Below, in pieces: positions 26,399-34,961 of a stretch of DNA of 64,000 nucleotides. Location of the stretch: contig JAEUJQ010000027.1 in the NCBI GenBank assembly GCA_016793095.1, forward strand, positions 159,220 to 223,219, in the 5' to 3' direction. Each line of letters begins with the position of its first letter. The first letter of the stretch is position 1. The notes beneath the pieces were generated by a model that saw only the letters and a program-made list of their open reading frames with translations, was not told the origin of the DNA and ran no database searches. Made by a program: the position numbers and the translations under genes. This DNA comes from Myxococcaceae bacterium. GTDB lineage: Bacteria > Myxococcota > Myxococcia > Myxococcales > Myxococcaceae.

Positions 26399-28272
26399 AC
26401 GGCCTCCCGCTCCGCCTGCTGACGTGCGCCGCGCTGGCCCTCGCGACGGCCTGCGCGACCACGCCCGAGAAGAAGCCCGAGCCTGACCTCACGAACGCGC
26501 CTGCAGAGACCCCAGAGGTCCCGTACGAGCCGAAGAAGCCGGTTCCTGCCGAGCCCGCTCCAGCGAGCGAGCAGCCCAGAGCCGAGCAACCAGCGGCGGG
26601 AGGCGCGCCCGCCGCGGCCGCCGAGCCCGAGCCGCCGCCGAGGCCGAAGTTCGACGCGGCCTCCACCACCCGCTTCAAGGAGGGAGCTGACGCCCTCAAG
26701 CAGGGCAACCTCGAGAGCGCCGAGCGGGCGTTTCGCGAGGTCCTCGACAGGAACGCCCAGGTCGATCACGCCTGGACCAACCTGGGCCTCATCGCCGAGC
26801 GCCGGGGAGATCTCGACGCCGCCGAGAAGGCCTACCGGCGCGCCCTCGGCATCAACGCGACCCAGGACGCCGCGTGGGATCGGCTGGCGCGCCTCGCCTG
26901 CCGCACCCGTCGCTGTCCGCAGATCGACGCCGAGCTGCGCAGCACCATCGCGCAGAACCCCGCCGCGCTCGGCCCACGCATCGCCCTGGTCTACGCGCAG
27001 CTGCAGCAGAACAAGCTCGAGCCCGCCGCCGGCGAAGCGAAGAAGGTCCTCAAGGCCGACGAGCGCAACGTGCGCGCGATGCAGCTGCTCGGCCAGGTCT
27101 TCCTCAAGGAGGGCAAGTTCGAGCTCGCCCGCCTGGTGCTCGAGACCGCGCGTGACATCGACCGCGAAGACGCCACCACCCAGTACTACCTCGGCCTCAC
27201 CTTCCTGAAGCTCAAGCAACGCCCGCAGGCGGTGGAGTCGTTCCGGCTGGCGGCGCAGCTGCAGCCTGACTTCGCCGAGGCGCGCAACGCGTTCGGCGCC
27301 GTCCTCATCGAGAACCAGGATTACGAGGGGGCCACCCGCGAGCTCGAAGCCGCCGTCGCCGCCGCCCCCGAGTTCACCCTCGCCTGGCTGAACCTCGCCT
27401 CGGCGTACCGAGGCCAGCAGCTGCTGCCGAAGGCCATCGAGACGTACCAGAAGGTGCTGAAGGCTCGACCTGACTACACCGACATCTACTTCAACCTCGG
27501 CATCACCTACCTCGACTCCGAGGTGCCGGGCCTCGACAGCACCCAGCGCTTCCGCACCGCCATCGACTACTTCAACCAGTACCGCGCGAAGGGCGGGAAG
27601 GACGATCGCGTCGAGCAGTACATCAAGGACGCGAACAAGGGCATCGAGAAGGAAGAGCGCCGCAAGGAGCGCGAGAAGAAGGACGCGCTGCGGAAGATCG
27701 AGCAGGAGAAGAAGAAGGCGGAGGACGAGGCCCGCGAGAAGGCCGAGGCCGAAGCGAAGGCGAAGGCCGACGCAGAGGCGAAGGCGAAGGCCGACGCAGA
27801 GGCCGCCGCGAAGGCTGAGGCTGAGGCGAAGAAGAAGGCTGAAGCCGACGCGAAGAAGGCCGAGGCGGACGCAAAGAAGAAGGCCGCCGAAGACGCCAGG
27901 GCCGCTGCGAAGGCGGAAGCCGACGCGAAGAAGCAGGCCGAAGCCGACGCGAAGGCCGCCGCGAAGGCGGACGCGGAGGCGAAGAAGAAAGCCGAAGCAG
28001 ACGCGAAGGCCGCGGCGAAAGCCGAGGCTGAGGCGAAGAAGCAGGCCGCCGCCGACGCGAAGGCCGCCGCGAAGGCGGAAGCCGAGGCGAAGAAGAAAGC
28101 CGAGGCCGACGCGAAGGCGGCTGCGAAAGCCGAGGCCGAGGCGAAGAAGAAGGCTGAAGCCGACGCGAAGAAGAAGGGCTCCAGCGGTGGCAAGCTCAGC
28201 GACGACGACGAGCCCGCCCCCGCTCCCAAACCAGCCGGCGGTGGCGCTAAGCTCGGGGATGACGAGAAATGA
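26395..28272 (+). CDS. gltE: TPR lipoprotein with Lys/Ala/Glu tail, GltE/AglT-like
   Basis: The product is 625 aa from GTG 26395, which overlaps the previous stop (GTGA). The signal LLTCAALALATACATTP carries a lipobox ending TAC. A Pro/Glu linker is followed by about seven TPRs (residues about 95-400: ADALKQGNLESAERAFREV, TNLGLIAERRGDLDAAEKAY, YYLGLTFLKLKQRPQAVES). From residue about 430 the chain becomes a long Lys/Ala/Glu/Asp repeat (AEAKKKAEADAKAAAK type) that could form a single rigid helix of about 150 residues. AglT/GltE is an outer-membrane-associated TPR lipoprotein in Myxococcus. The repetitive tail is much longer than I would expect for that protein. Confidence 0.65.
   Translation: MNGLPLRLLTCAALALATACATTPEKKPEPDLTNAPAETPEVPYEPKKPVPAEPAPASEQPRAEQPAAGGAPAAAAEPEPPPRPKFDAASTTRFKEGADALKQGNLESAERAFREVLDRNAQVDHAWTNLGLIAERRGDLDAAEKAYRRALGINATQDAAWDRLARLACRTRRCPQIDAELRSTIAQNPAALGPRIALVYAQLQQNKLEPAAGEAKKVLKADERNVRAMQLLGQVFLKEGKFELARLVLETARDIDREDATTQYYLGLTFLKLKQRPQAVESFRLAAQLQPDFAEARNAFGAVLIENQDYEGATRELEAAVAAAPEFTLAWLNLASAYRGQQLLPKAIETYQKVLKARPDYTDIYFNLGITYLDSEVPGLDSTQRFRTAIDYFNQYRAKGGKDDRVEQYIKDANKGIEKEERRKEREKKDALRKIEQEKKKAEDEAREKAEAEAKAKADAEAKAKADAEAAAKAEAEAKKKAEADAKKAEADAKKKAAEDARAAAKAEADAKKQAEADAKAAAKADAEAKKKAEADAKAAAKAEAEAKKQAAADAKAAAKAEAEAKKKAEADAKAAAKAEAEAKKKAEADAKKKGSSGGKLSDDDEPAPAPKPAGGGAKLGDDEK
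27717..28185 (+). repeat. Coding repeat GCGAAGAAGAAGGC-type (Lys/Ala/Glu helix)
   Basis: This coding stretch repeats GCC/GCG GAG/GAC GCG AAG AAG units in 33- to 66-base blocks. It encodes AEAKKKAEADAKAAAK-like peptides, with the variants KKQAEADAKAAAKADAEAKK and KKQAAADAKAAAKAEAEAKK. The near-perfect Ala/Lys/Glu heptads predict a continuous helix. Confidence 0.8.
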
Positions 28273-28520
28273 GGTCCTCCATGCGCGCGGTGATGACGAT
28301 GGTGGTGCTGCTGGCGTCGGCGGCCCTCGCCCAGGCGCCCGCCGGCGGCGCGAAGAAGAAGAAGGTCATTCGCCTCGACGCCATCACCGTCGAAGGCCGC
28401 ATTCAGAAGCCTCAGGCCTTCTACATTCTGCAGCGCTCCACGCTGAACTTCGACGAGCTCAACCGCGCCGAGACCTTCATCCCGAAGGTCGAGAAGAGCG
28501 TCGACAAGGGTGCGTTCTGA
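28269..28520 (+). CDS. Small periplasmic protein, GltF-like by position
   Basis: The product is 83 aa starting inside the previous stop (ATGA); an alternative ATG at 28281 also gives a signal peptide (MTMVVLLASAALAQA). The mature part KKVIRLDAITVEGRIQKPQ, followed by QRSTLNFDELNRAETFIPKV, is compact and conserved-looking. In the Myxococcus Glt cluster a small gltF gene lies between gltE and gltG, and this gene occupies that slot. The identification is positional, not by a family motif I can name. Confidence 0.5.
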   Translation: MRSSMRAVMTMVVLLASAALAQAPAGGAKKKKVIRLDAITVEGRIQKPQAFYILQRSTLNFDELNRAETFIPKVEKSVDKGAF

Positions 28521-28630
28521 TCCTTGTCGCGCCTGCCGTTCGGGTCTAGAACGCTGAGACCGTTCTTGTAGGAAATCAAAGGTTTCGAGCGGCGGAACTT
28601 CCCCCGCAACGAGTTGTCGAAGAGGGCACT

Positions 28631-29965
28631 ATGGCGACCGCGCCGCTTGCCGGAAAGAACCTGCGTATCGCGCTCATCCAGGGCGCCAAGATCACCGAAG
28701 ACCGCACCTTCAAGCGTCGCGGCTCGGTGACCGTCGGCCAGGACGCGAAGAACACTCTCGTCGTTCCGGTCTCGAACCTCCCCTCGTCCTTCACCCTCTT
28801 CGAGGTCGTCAACAACCAGTACTCGCTCGTCTTCAAGGCGGGCATGGAGGGGAAGGTCAACGTCAGCGGGAGCGAGCTGACGCTCCAGCAGGCGCGCGAG
28901 AAGGGCCTCGCGAAGGCCCGCGGTGACGTGCTGGTGCTCCCGTTGACCGATGCGTCGAAGGGCCGGGTCGCGCTGGGCGAGGTGTCGGTCCTCTTCCAGT
29001 TCGTCACCCCCCCGCCCGAGCCGAAGCGCGAGGAGCTCCCGCCGCAGGTCAAGGGCAGCTTCTTCAGCCAGATCGACCAGTTCTTCTTCCTGGTCCTGGC
29101 GGCGTCCGTGTTCGTCCACTTCTCCGGCGCCTCGTACATCGCGTGCCAGCCGCTGCCCGTCGAGAAGGAGCTCTCGCTCGAGGAGCTGCCCGATCGGTTC
29201 GTCAAGGCGATGATGCCGGTCGAGGTCAAGAAGCCCGAGCCCAAGAAGGAGGTCGCGAAGGGCGACGAGCCGAAGAAGGAAGAGAAGAAGGAAGAGAAGG
29301 TGGCCGAGGGCGACCACAAGGAGAAGGCGGCGACGAGCAACGCGAAGAAGGCCGAGCTGCAGGCCAAGGTGGCGCGCGCCGGTCTGCTGAAGATCATCGG
29401 CGCCGCCGGCTCGGGTGATGGCGCGTTCGCGGACGTGCTGGGCAGCTCGACTGGAGTCGGCGACGTCGCCAGCGCCCTCTCCGGCGCGAGTGGTGTGAAC
29501 ATGGCGACGGCTGATGCGCTCGCAGCGGGCGGTCCCAAGGGAAGCGGCACGGGCTCAGCGGCGGACATCGGCTCGCTCGGGACCTCCGGCACGGGCACCG
29601 TGAACCTCGCCGAGAAGGGCCCCGCGGCCATCCGTGGCAAGGTCGCTGACGCCGCGCCCGAGGTCGAGAGCGCCGACATCGATCGGAACAAGCTCAACGC
29701 GTTCCTCCGAGGCCGCATTCGCGCCATTCAGGGCTGCTACGAGAAAGAGCTGAAGCGCAACCCGAGCCTCAAGGGCAAGGTCGTCGTGCGCTTCTCGATC
29801 ACCACCGGCGGCCGCGCGGCCGAGATCGAGATCGAGCAGGACACCCTCGGCAACGACGCGGTCTCGAGCTGCATCAAGACGGTGATTCGAGGCTGGGTGT
29901 TCCCCTTCAAGCCCGACAGCGACGTCTCGGTGGCGTACCCGTTCGTGTTCTCGCCTGCCTCCTGA
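28631..29965 (+). CDS. gltG: TonB-like motility protein, GltG (AgmX/PglI family)
   Basis: The product is 444 aa. The cytoplasmic N-terminus (LRIALIQGAKITEDRTFKRR, then GSVTVGQDAKNTLVVP) resembles an FHA-type beta-sandwich. One membrane helix follows (about residues 152-172, QFFFLVLAASVFVHFSGASY). A Lys/Glu periplasmic spacer and a Gly/Ala/Ser linker lead to the AgmX/PglI C-terminal domain (IRAIQGCYEKELKRNPSLKG, then SSCIKTVIRGWVFPF), a TonB-box-like fold with two cysteines. GltG and GltJ bridge the inner-membrane motor to the outer membrane in Myxococcus gliding. A 110-bp gap separates it from the gltF-like gene. I see no adjacent gltH, gltI, gltJ or aglRQS. Confidence 0.8.
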   Translation: MATAPLAGKNLRIALIQGAKITEDRTFKRRGSVTVGQDAKNTLVVPVSNLPSSFTLFEVVNNQYSLVFKAGMEGKVNVSGSELTLQQAREKGLAKARGDVLVLPLTDASKGRVALGEVSVLFQFVTPPPEPKREELPPQVKGSFFSQIDQFFFLVLAASVFVHFSGASYIACQPLPVEKELSLEELPDRFVKAMMPVEVKKPEPKKEVAKGDEPKKEEKKEEKVAEGDHKEKAATSNAKKAELQAKVARAGLLKIIGAAGSGDGAFADVLGSSTGVGDVASALSGASGVNMATADALAAGGPKGSGTGSAADIGSLGTSGTGTVNLAEKGPAAIRGKVADAAPEVESADIDRNKLNAFLRGRIRAIQGCYEKELKRNPSLKGKVVVRFSITTGGRAAEIEIEQDTLGNDAVSSCIKTVIRGWVFPFKPDSDVSVAYPFVFSPAS

Positions 29966-30010
29966 CGTCACGCTCGCGCCAACCACCGGAATGCTGGCAG
30001 ACTCGTGAGG

Positions 30011-30475
30011 ATGGATCGCGTCTCCGTCCTCGCCGGCTCGTCGCTCTTCGACATGCTCTCGGACGAGGAGCTGAAGGCGATCGCTGCCCTCGCGAATGAG
30101 GTCCAGGCCGCGAAGGGCCAGGTGCTCTTCGAGGAAGGCCAGCTCGGCGACGCCCTCTATGTGTTGTCCCAGGGCGAAGTGGAGGTGCTGGGCCGTGACG
30201 CAGTCGGGGCGCTCCGGACCCTGGCGACCCTCGGCCCTCAGCAGTTCTTTGGTGAGATGAGCCTGATCGACAAGGAACACCGCTCAGCCACCATCCGCGC
30301 GCGAACGGACTGTGAGCTGCTTCGCCTCTCGAGTGATCACCTCACCACCTTCCGACGACAGCATCGTGATGGCTTCACCTTCATCGTCATCAACATTGCC
30401 CGCATGCTCTCGGCCCGTCTCCGAGAAGCCAATCAGCGCCTCGCGACGAGTCCGCTGACGAACGCCCGTGAATGA
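30011..30475 (+). CDS. Single-domain cyclic-nucleotide-binding protein
   Basis: The product is 154 aa from ATG 30011, with an in-frame GTG at 30005. It consists of a cNMP beta-roll: VLFEEGQLGDALYVLSQGEV, then FFGEMSLIDKEHRSATIRA, which is the phosphate-binding cassette. It ends in a long helix (FTFIVINIARMLSARLREAN). No DNA-binding domain follows, so it acts as a ligand sensor or adaptor. It lies 45 bp after gltG on the same strand and could be part of the motility transcript. Confidence 0.75.
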   Translation: MDRVSVLAGSSLFDMLSDEELKAIAALANEVQAAKGQVLFEEGQLGDALYVLSQGEVEVLGRDAVGALRTLATLGPQQFFGEMSLIDKEHRSATIRARTDCELLRLSSDHLTTFRRQHRDGFTFIVINIARMLSARLREANQRLATSPLTNARE

Positions 30476-30565
30476 GGTCGGCTGATCGGGGAACGCACCC
30501 GATGCACCGAAGCTCCATTGACTCGCAGGCCGTAGAACCCTAAGTTTTCGCGTCTCTTTTCCTTT

Positions 30566-31144
30566 GTGCCCCGTGGGGGTGTGCCCGTGTCGGTTCGCTG
30601 GTGGATCAGTGTCGTCGTCGTGGCCATCGGAGGCTTCGCGCTCGCTCAGAACACGCCTCCCGCGCCGGCGGCCAACCAGCCCATCGAGGCGGCGAAGGTG
30701 CCCGACAACGAGAAGCTCAAGGTCAGCGCCGACTCGGTGTCGGTGATGCGCGCAGCCCTCAAGGACGTGCTGCAGAAGCTGGAAGAGGCTCGGAATACGA
30801 AGGACGTGGTGAAGCTCACCTGCGTCAACGAGAAGCTCACGCAGATCAAGGGCCTCCTTCGCATCTCGGAGCAGTCTGACGTCGCCCTCCAGGAAGCGAT
30901 CGCGCGCCGCGAGTCGCAGACTGCCGATCACGAGTTCACCAAGGTGACGATCGCGCGCTCGAAGGTCGATCAGCTCCGCGCCGAGGCCGAGCAGTGCATG
31001 GGTCAGCTCGCGTTTCGCGCCGACGAGAACGCCACCATCGAGGTCGAGACGCCCGACTACCTGCCCAAGGGTGACCCGTCGGTCACCCAGAACATCCCTC
31101 GCACCATCGACTCGCGGCCACCGCCCGCGAGCCCGACGATGTGA
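30566..31144 (+). CDS. Hypothetical secreted helical protein
   Basis: The product is 192 aa from GTG 30566; GTG codons at 30581 and 30587 are alternatives. The signal is WWISVVVVAIGGFALAQN. The mature part is helical (ALKDVLQKLEEARNTKDVVK, then VKLTCVNEKLTQIKGL) with two cysteines about 55 residues apart and a Pro-rich end. It precedes the Exo-type barrel and Wza genes and may be part of that export operon. No family is recognised. Confidence 0.6.
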   Translation: MPRGGVPVSVRWWISVVVVAIGGFALAQNTPPAPAANQPIEAAKVPDNEKLKVSADSVSVMRAALKDVLQKLEEARNTKDVVKLTCVNEKLTQIKGLLRISEQSDVALQEAIARRESQTADHEFTKVTIARSKVDQLRAEAEQCMGQLAFRADENATIEVETPDYLPKGDPSVTQNIPRTIDSRPPPASPTM

Positions 31145-31228
31145 AGGGCGGCGTGACCTTGAAACTACTTGGACACTCGGCCGGGTGTGCTACGGACCGC
31201 TGAACCGATGACTCGGAGGGGACCAGGC

Positions 31229-32464
31229 GTGAGGTGGGCGGCGACGTTCGCGGCGATGCTTGCGCTGCACGCATCTGCGGCGTTCGCTCAGGCCGGCGCT
31301 CCGGTGGGTTTCAAGGTGGGTGACGGCCGCCTGCACCTGCTGGGAGAAGTCGACAGCCGCTTCGACTCGCTGGTCGGCTACTTCGCGGGCCTGGGTGTTC
31401 CCAGCCCAGAACTCATCTTCGTTCCACGCGCTGGCGTCAGCTACTCGCTCGAGAGCCCTTCCACGCTCGTCAAGTTCGGAGGCAACGCCGAGTACCTCAT
31501 CTTCTCGGGCCTGCTCTCCCCCGCCTCGCGTCAGCTGTCGCGACTGCAGGCGCTAGCCAGCCTCGACACCTCGTTCAACCGCGACGGCGTGGTTCAGGTG
31601 GACATCGGCGACACCTTCACCCGCTCTGATCGAACGCAGAACCCATCGACTGGCATCGGCGTCGTCTCGCTCTTCAACACCCTTCACCTGGGTGTGCCCA
31701 TTCGTCCCGGCGGTCGCGCGTTGGAGATCACTCCCCGCGTCGCCTGGTCCGTTGAGTTCTTCGAGCCCCTGCTCACCGGCCTGACGAGCTGCCCTGCCGG
31801 CGACATCACGTGCGACCCCGCGCTGGTGTCGAACATGAACTACAGCAACCTGAACTTCGGCCTCGGCGGGCGCTTCAAGTTCCTCCCGAAGACCGCGGCG
31901 GTGCTGGACCTCAACTTCGACTACCGGACCTACTGGATCGCGACGACGGCCAATCTGCCTGCCAACATCTTCCGCGGCCGCGCCGGCCTGGCGGGCCTCA
32001 TCACCCCGCGGTTCTCCGTGACGCTGCTGGGCGGCGCTGCGTACGACTTCGGCGCGACCCAGCGCCTTGCCCCCATCGCGCAGGGCGAGCTGACCTACCT
32101 CGTCGGCGAGAGCACGTCGGTCTCGCTCGGCTACATCCGCGACCTGCTCCCGGTCCCTGCGTTCGGCACCATGTCGAACGACCGCGGCTACTTGAACGCG
32201 CGCCTGGGCTTCTTCGGCGACCGCCTCACCCTCAACGGCACCGCGTCGGTGGACTACTTCACCTTCTTCGCCCAGATGGGCGGAGTGAGCGGCCGCAACG
32301 ATCTGCTCATCGGCCTCAACGCCGGCCCCTCGTTCGTGGTGGTGTCCTGGTTCGTCATCGGGGCCAGCTACGGCCTCGGTTTCCGCTCGTCGACGCAGAC
32401 GACCCAGACGGGCATCAACTTCGTGCGGCACGAGGCGAACCTGCGGCTGACCTTCCGGTACTGA
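31229..32464 (+). CDS. Outer-membrane beta-barrel protein, ExoB-like
   Basis: The product is 411 aa from GTG 31229, which has a strong GGAGGGG SD about 7 bases upstream; ATG 31208 in the same frame is an alternative. Signal peptide RWAATFAAMLALHASAAFAQ. The body is made of alternating amphipathic strands (ALEITPRVAWSVEFFEP, VTLLGGAAYDFGATQR, LTLNGTASVDYFTFFAQ) and ends in EANLRLTFRY, an aromatic C-terminus typical of barrels. In Myxococcus the spore-coat polysaccharide locus pairs a barrel protein (ExoB) with the Wza-like ExoA; the same pair occurs here with exoA-like 6 bp downstream. Confidence 0.7.
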   Translation: MRWAATFAAMLALHASAAFAQAGAPVGFKVGDGRLHLLGEVDSRFDSLVGYFAGLGVPSPELIFVPRAGVSYSLESPSTLVKFGGNAEYLIFSGLLSPASRQLSRLQALASLDTSFNRDGVVQVDIGDTFTRSDRTQNPSTGIGVVSLFNTLHLGVPIRPGGRALEITPRVAWSVEFFEPLLTGLTSCPAGDITCDPALVSNMNYSNLNFGLGGRFKFLPKTAAVLDLNFDYRTYWIATTANLPANIFRGRAGLAGLITPRFSVTLLGGAAYDFGATQRLAPIAQGELTYLVGESTSVSLGYIRDLLPVPAFGTMSNDRGYLNARLGFFGDRLTLNGTASVDYFTFFAQMGGVSGRNDLLIGLNAGPSFVVVSWFVIGASYGLGFRSSTQTTQTGINFVRHEANLRLTFRY

Positions 32465-32470
32465 AGGCCG

Positions 32471-33082
32471 ATGCGTCACGTCCTCATCGTTCTCGCCCTG
32501 TTCCTGATCGCGCTGGGAGCCTGCCGCACCCCGAAGCCCCTCGGCGGCCAGCTCCGCCCGGACGAGCTGAGCACACCCGACGGAGGCATTCGGGCCAACA
32601 CGCTCGGCACCGGCGACTTCCTCGAGGTCCGCGTCTACCAGGAGGCGGATCTCTCGGGCATCTACCGGGTCTCGCCCGAGGGCGTCATCGACTACCCGCT
32701 CTGCGGCAAGGTGACGGTCGCCAACCTCACCCCGAGCCTCGCAGCCGACGCGATCACCAACTGCCTGAAGCAGGGCTTCGTCCGCCGTCCGCAGGTGACG
32801 GTGATGGTGAAGGAGTTCAACTCGAAGCGGATCTTCGTCTTCGGCGACGTGTCGAAGCCCGGCTCCTTCCCCTACGAAGAGGGCATGACGATCGTCGCCG
32901 CGGTCAGCGCGGCCGGCGGCTTCAATCGCACCGCGGCCCGAAACGGCGTGAACATCACCCGCCTCATCGATGGAAGGGAGACGCGAGTCCCCGTGCGCGT
33001 CGAGGACATCATCAACGGGAGCGAGAAGAACTTCACGCTGCAGCCGGGCGACATCGTCTTCGTACCCGAGGGCTTCCTCTAA
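32471..33082 (+). CDS. Wza/ExoA-like polysaccharide export lipoprotein
   Basis: The product is 203 aa. The signal VLALFLIALGACRTP has a LGAC lipobox. The polysaccharide biosynthesis/export domain begins TLGTGDFLEVRVYQEADLSG and continues VSPEGVIDYPLCGKVTVANL. A SLBB domain follows (KRIFVFGDVSKPGSFPYEEG), ending FTLQPGDIVFVPEGF. It is shorter than E. coli Wza, lacking the last membrane helix, like Myxococcus ExoA. It should form the outer-membrane channel of a Wzx/Wzy pathway; no Wzc or kinase gene lies in the window. Confidence 0.85.
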   Translation: MRHVLIVLALFLIALGACRTPKPLGGQLRPDELSTPDGGIRANTLGTGDFLEVRVYQEADLSGIYRVSPEGVIDYPLCGKVTVANLTPSLAADAITNCLKQGFVRRPQVTVMVKEFNSKRIFVFGDVSKPGSFPYEEGMTIVAAVSAAGGFNRTAARNGVNITRLIDGRETRVPVRVEDIINGSEKNFTLQPGDIVFVPEGFL

Positions 33083-33284
33083 CCGTCGCGGCGACTGCGC
33101 CCGTCTCTCCTGGCCCTCCAGGCCTGACTGGCATGAGGAACCCCCGCCATCCTGTTCGTCTCGGGCCGCACCTGGGGATACGGATCGCACCGGGTGACAG
33201 CGGGGCCTGCGGCCTGAGATCGCTCGTCAGGCGAGGCGAGGGTCACTCGGCAAGCTCGAAGTGCGGCGGGCCTTGCTCGCGACC

Positions 33285-34118
33285 TCAAGCGCCGAAGCGC
33301 CGGGGTTGGTAGCCGAGCCTAGCGACGAACTCGCGGCACTCCCGGCTGAGCGACGGGAACACGCCCGCACCCGCTGCGACGATGTCGCCGAGGTCCGAGG
33401 CCCAGGTTGAGCCATCGACGCAGGCGATGGAGCCGCCCGCCTCCTCGACGAGCAGCGCGCCGGCGGCGACATCCCACGGCTTGAGACCGAACTCGAAGAA
33501 CCCATCGAACCGCCCGCACGCGAGCCAGGCAAGGTCGAGCGCCGCGCTGCCCATGCGTCGCATGCCCTGGGCCTGACGCACCAACCGGTTGAAGAGGCCC
33601 AGCGGCGCTTCGGGATCGACCTGCACGTCGTAGGGGAAGCCGGTGCACAGCAGCGCCCGCGAGAGGCTGGGCGCGCTCGAGACCGCGATCGGGGCGCCGT
33701 TGAGCGAGCTGCCCTGCCCTCTCGCCGCCGAGAACAGCTCGTCGCGCATCGGGTCGAACACAGCCCCCGCCAGGACCCTCGTCTCACCAGCCCACGGACC
33801 TTCGACCGCGAGCGAGACGCAGAAGTACGGCACCGCGTGGGCGTAGTTGGTGGTGCCGTCGAGCGGGTCGAGGATCCACCGGTAGCCCGCGCCGCCCTTC
33901 GCTCCCGACTCCTCGGCCAGCACGCCGTGCTCCGGGAAGCGGTCGCGGAGCGCGGCGAGCACCACCTGCTCGGCGGCGTGGTCGGCGTCAGTGACGAGGT
34001 TGGTCGGGCTCGCGCCCTTGAACTCGATCGTCCGCGTCTGGCTGAAGCGACTGCGCAACACCCCGCCCGCGAGCCGGGTCAGCTGCTCGGCAGTCTCCCG
34101 AAGCGCCTCGAGGCTCAC
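33285..34118 (-). CDS. Inositol monophosphatase family protein
   Basis: The product is 277 aa from GTG 34118, which has a GGAGG SD 7 bases upstream. It carries the motif set NLVTDADHAAEQ, the metal-binding ILDPLDGTTNYAH near residue 85, and the C-terminal WDVAAGALLVEEAGG. The family hydrolyses inositol-1-phosphate or related sugar phosphates with Mg2+. The in-frame extension upstream (to 34478) is Arg/Ser-rich and unlikely to be translated. It is followed downstream by a 202-bp gap before the convergent exoA-like gene. Confidence 0.9.
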   Translation of the reverse strand: MSLEALRETAEQLTRLAGGVLRSRFSQTRTIEFKGASPTNLVTDADHAAEQVVLAALRDRFPEHGVLAEESGAKGGAGYRWILDPLDGTTNYAHAVPYFCVSLAVEGPWAGETRVLAGAVFDPMRDELFSAARGQGSSLNGAPIAVSSAPSLSRALLCTGFPYDVQVDPEAPLGLFNRLVRQAQGMRRMGSAALDLAWLACGRFDGFFEFGLKPWDVAAGALLVEEAGGSIACVDGSTWASDLGDIVAAGAGVFPSLSRECREFVARLGYQPRRFGA

Positions 34119-34413
34119 GGCGCGACCTCCGGAGCCAGGCGCTGCTCGCGCGAGGAGGCCCGGGCCATCGCCCCGGCTCCGGCTCGCCTGTGCCGACCCC
34201 TCTCGTGCACCTCCGAGACGGGTTCGCGCCCGGCCAGCCGTCGCGCCAGGACCCTCGGTCGATGGCGCCGCGCTCTCAGCAGGCCCGCGCCGCACGACGC
34301 ACGGGCGCGCCCACGAAGAGGGCACGCTCTTCTTGCTCGAGCACGAGCCCGCCACCGCCAGCCGCGGGCCGATGCGCTCCGAAGTCCCGCGAGCTGCGCC
34401 GGAGTCTGCGTCG
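34119..34413. other. Gap without a supported gene
   Basis: This 295-bp stretch lies between the inositol-phosphatase gene start and the stop of the thioredoxin gene. Open frames here are Arg/Ala/Pro-rich with no SD and no family resemblance. It should contain the promoter of the inositol phosphatase gene; I see no clear hexamers. Confidence 0.4.
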
Positions 34414-34959
34414 TCACTGCGAGGGCTCCGAGAGCAGCGCCTCGACGTCGCTGAGCGTCTGCTGGAAGTAGTCGTCACTGAGCCCCTCGTGGACTCGACG
34501 AACGACGCCCCGCCGATCGAAGAGCAGGCTCGTGGGCATCTGCGAGACGCGCAGGGTCGAGCCCGCGACCACGGCCTCCGGGTCGTGCAACACCGGGAGG
34601 CCCAGCTTCAGCTCCGAAACGAAGGGGCTGATCACGGACGCGTCGGCGTCGACGCTCAAGGCGTAGACCTTCAGCCCGCGCGACGCGAACTGCCGGGCCA
34701 CGTCGTCGTAGAACGGCAGCGAGTCGCGGCACGGCTCGCACCACGTCGCCCACACATCGAGGAGCACCACCGAGCCGCGATCGTCGGACAACCGGTAGCG
34801 CTCCTTGCCGGGGTGACGGGCGACGGTGAAGTCGAGGCCCTTCGCCTCTGCGCGCGGGAGCAGACCTCGCCTGGCGTCGTCTTCAACGAGCTTCGGTGGC
34901 GCCGGGCGGACCACGCACGCGGAACACAGGAGAGCGCTCAAGAGGAGCAGTCGCGTCAT
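34414..34959 (-). CDS. TlpA-like thioredoxin-fold protein
   Basis: The product is 181 aa from the ATG at 34959, with an N-terminal membrane/lipoprotein-like signal (TRLLLLSALLCSACVVRP). Thioredoxin-fold motif LLDVWATWCEPCRDSLPF puts the redox Cys pair at residues 74 and 77, with a cis-Pro loop in VSQMPTSLLFDRRG. It probably acts in the periplasm as a reductant for a cytochrome or exported thiol protein. It lies 2 bp downstream of mpl, so the two are cotranscribed, an unusual partnership. Confidence 0.85.
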   Translation of the reverse strand: MTRLLLLSALLCSACVVRPAPPKLVEDDARRGLLPRAEAKGLDFTVARHPGKERYRLSDDRGSVVLLDVWATWCEPCRDSLPFYDDVARQFASRGLKVYALSVDADASVISPFVSELKLGLPVLHDPEAVVAGSTLRVSQMPTSLLFDRRGVVRRVHEGLSDDYFQQTLSDVEALLSEPSQ

Positions 34960-34961
34960 CG

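Noticed and set aside
34115..34417. 100-codon minus-strand gene in the gap before the thioredoxin gene
   Set aside because: Arg/Ala-rich, no SD, no conserved-looking feature.
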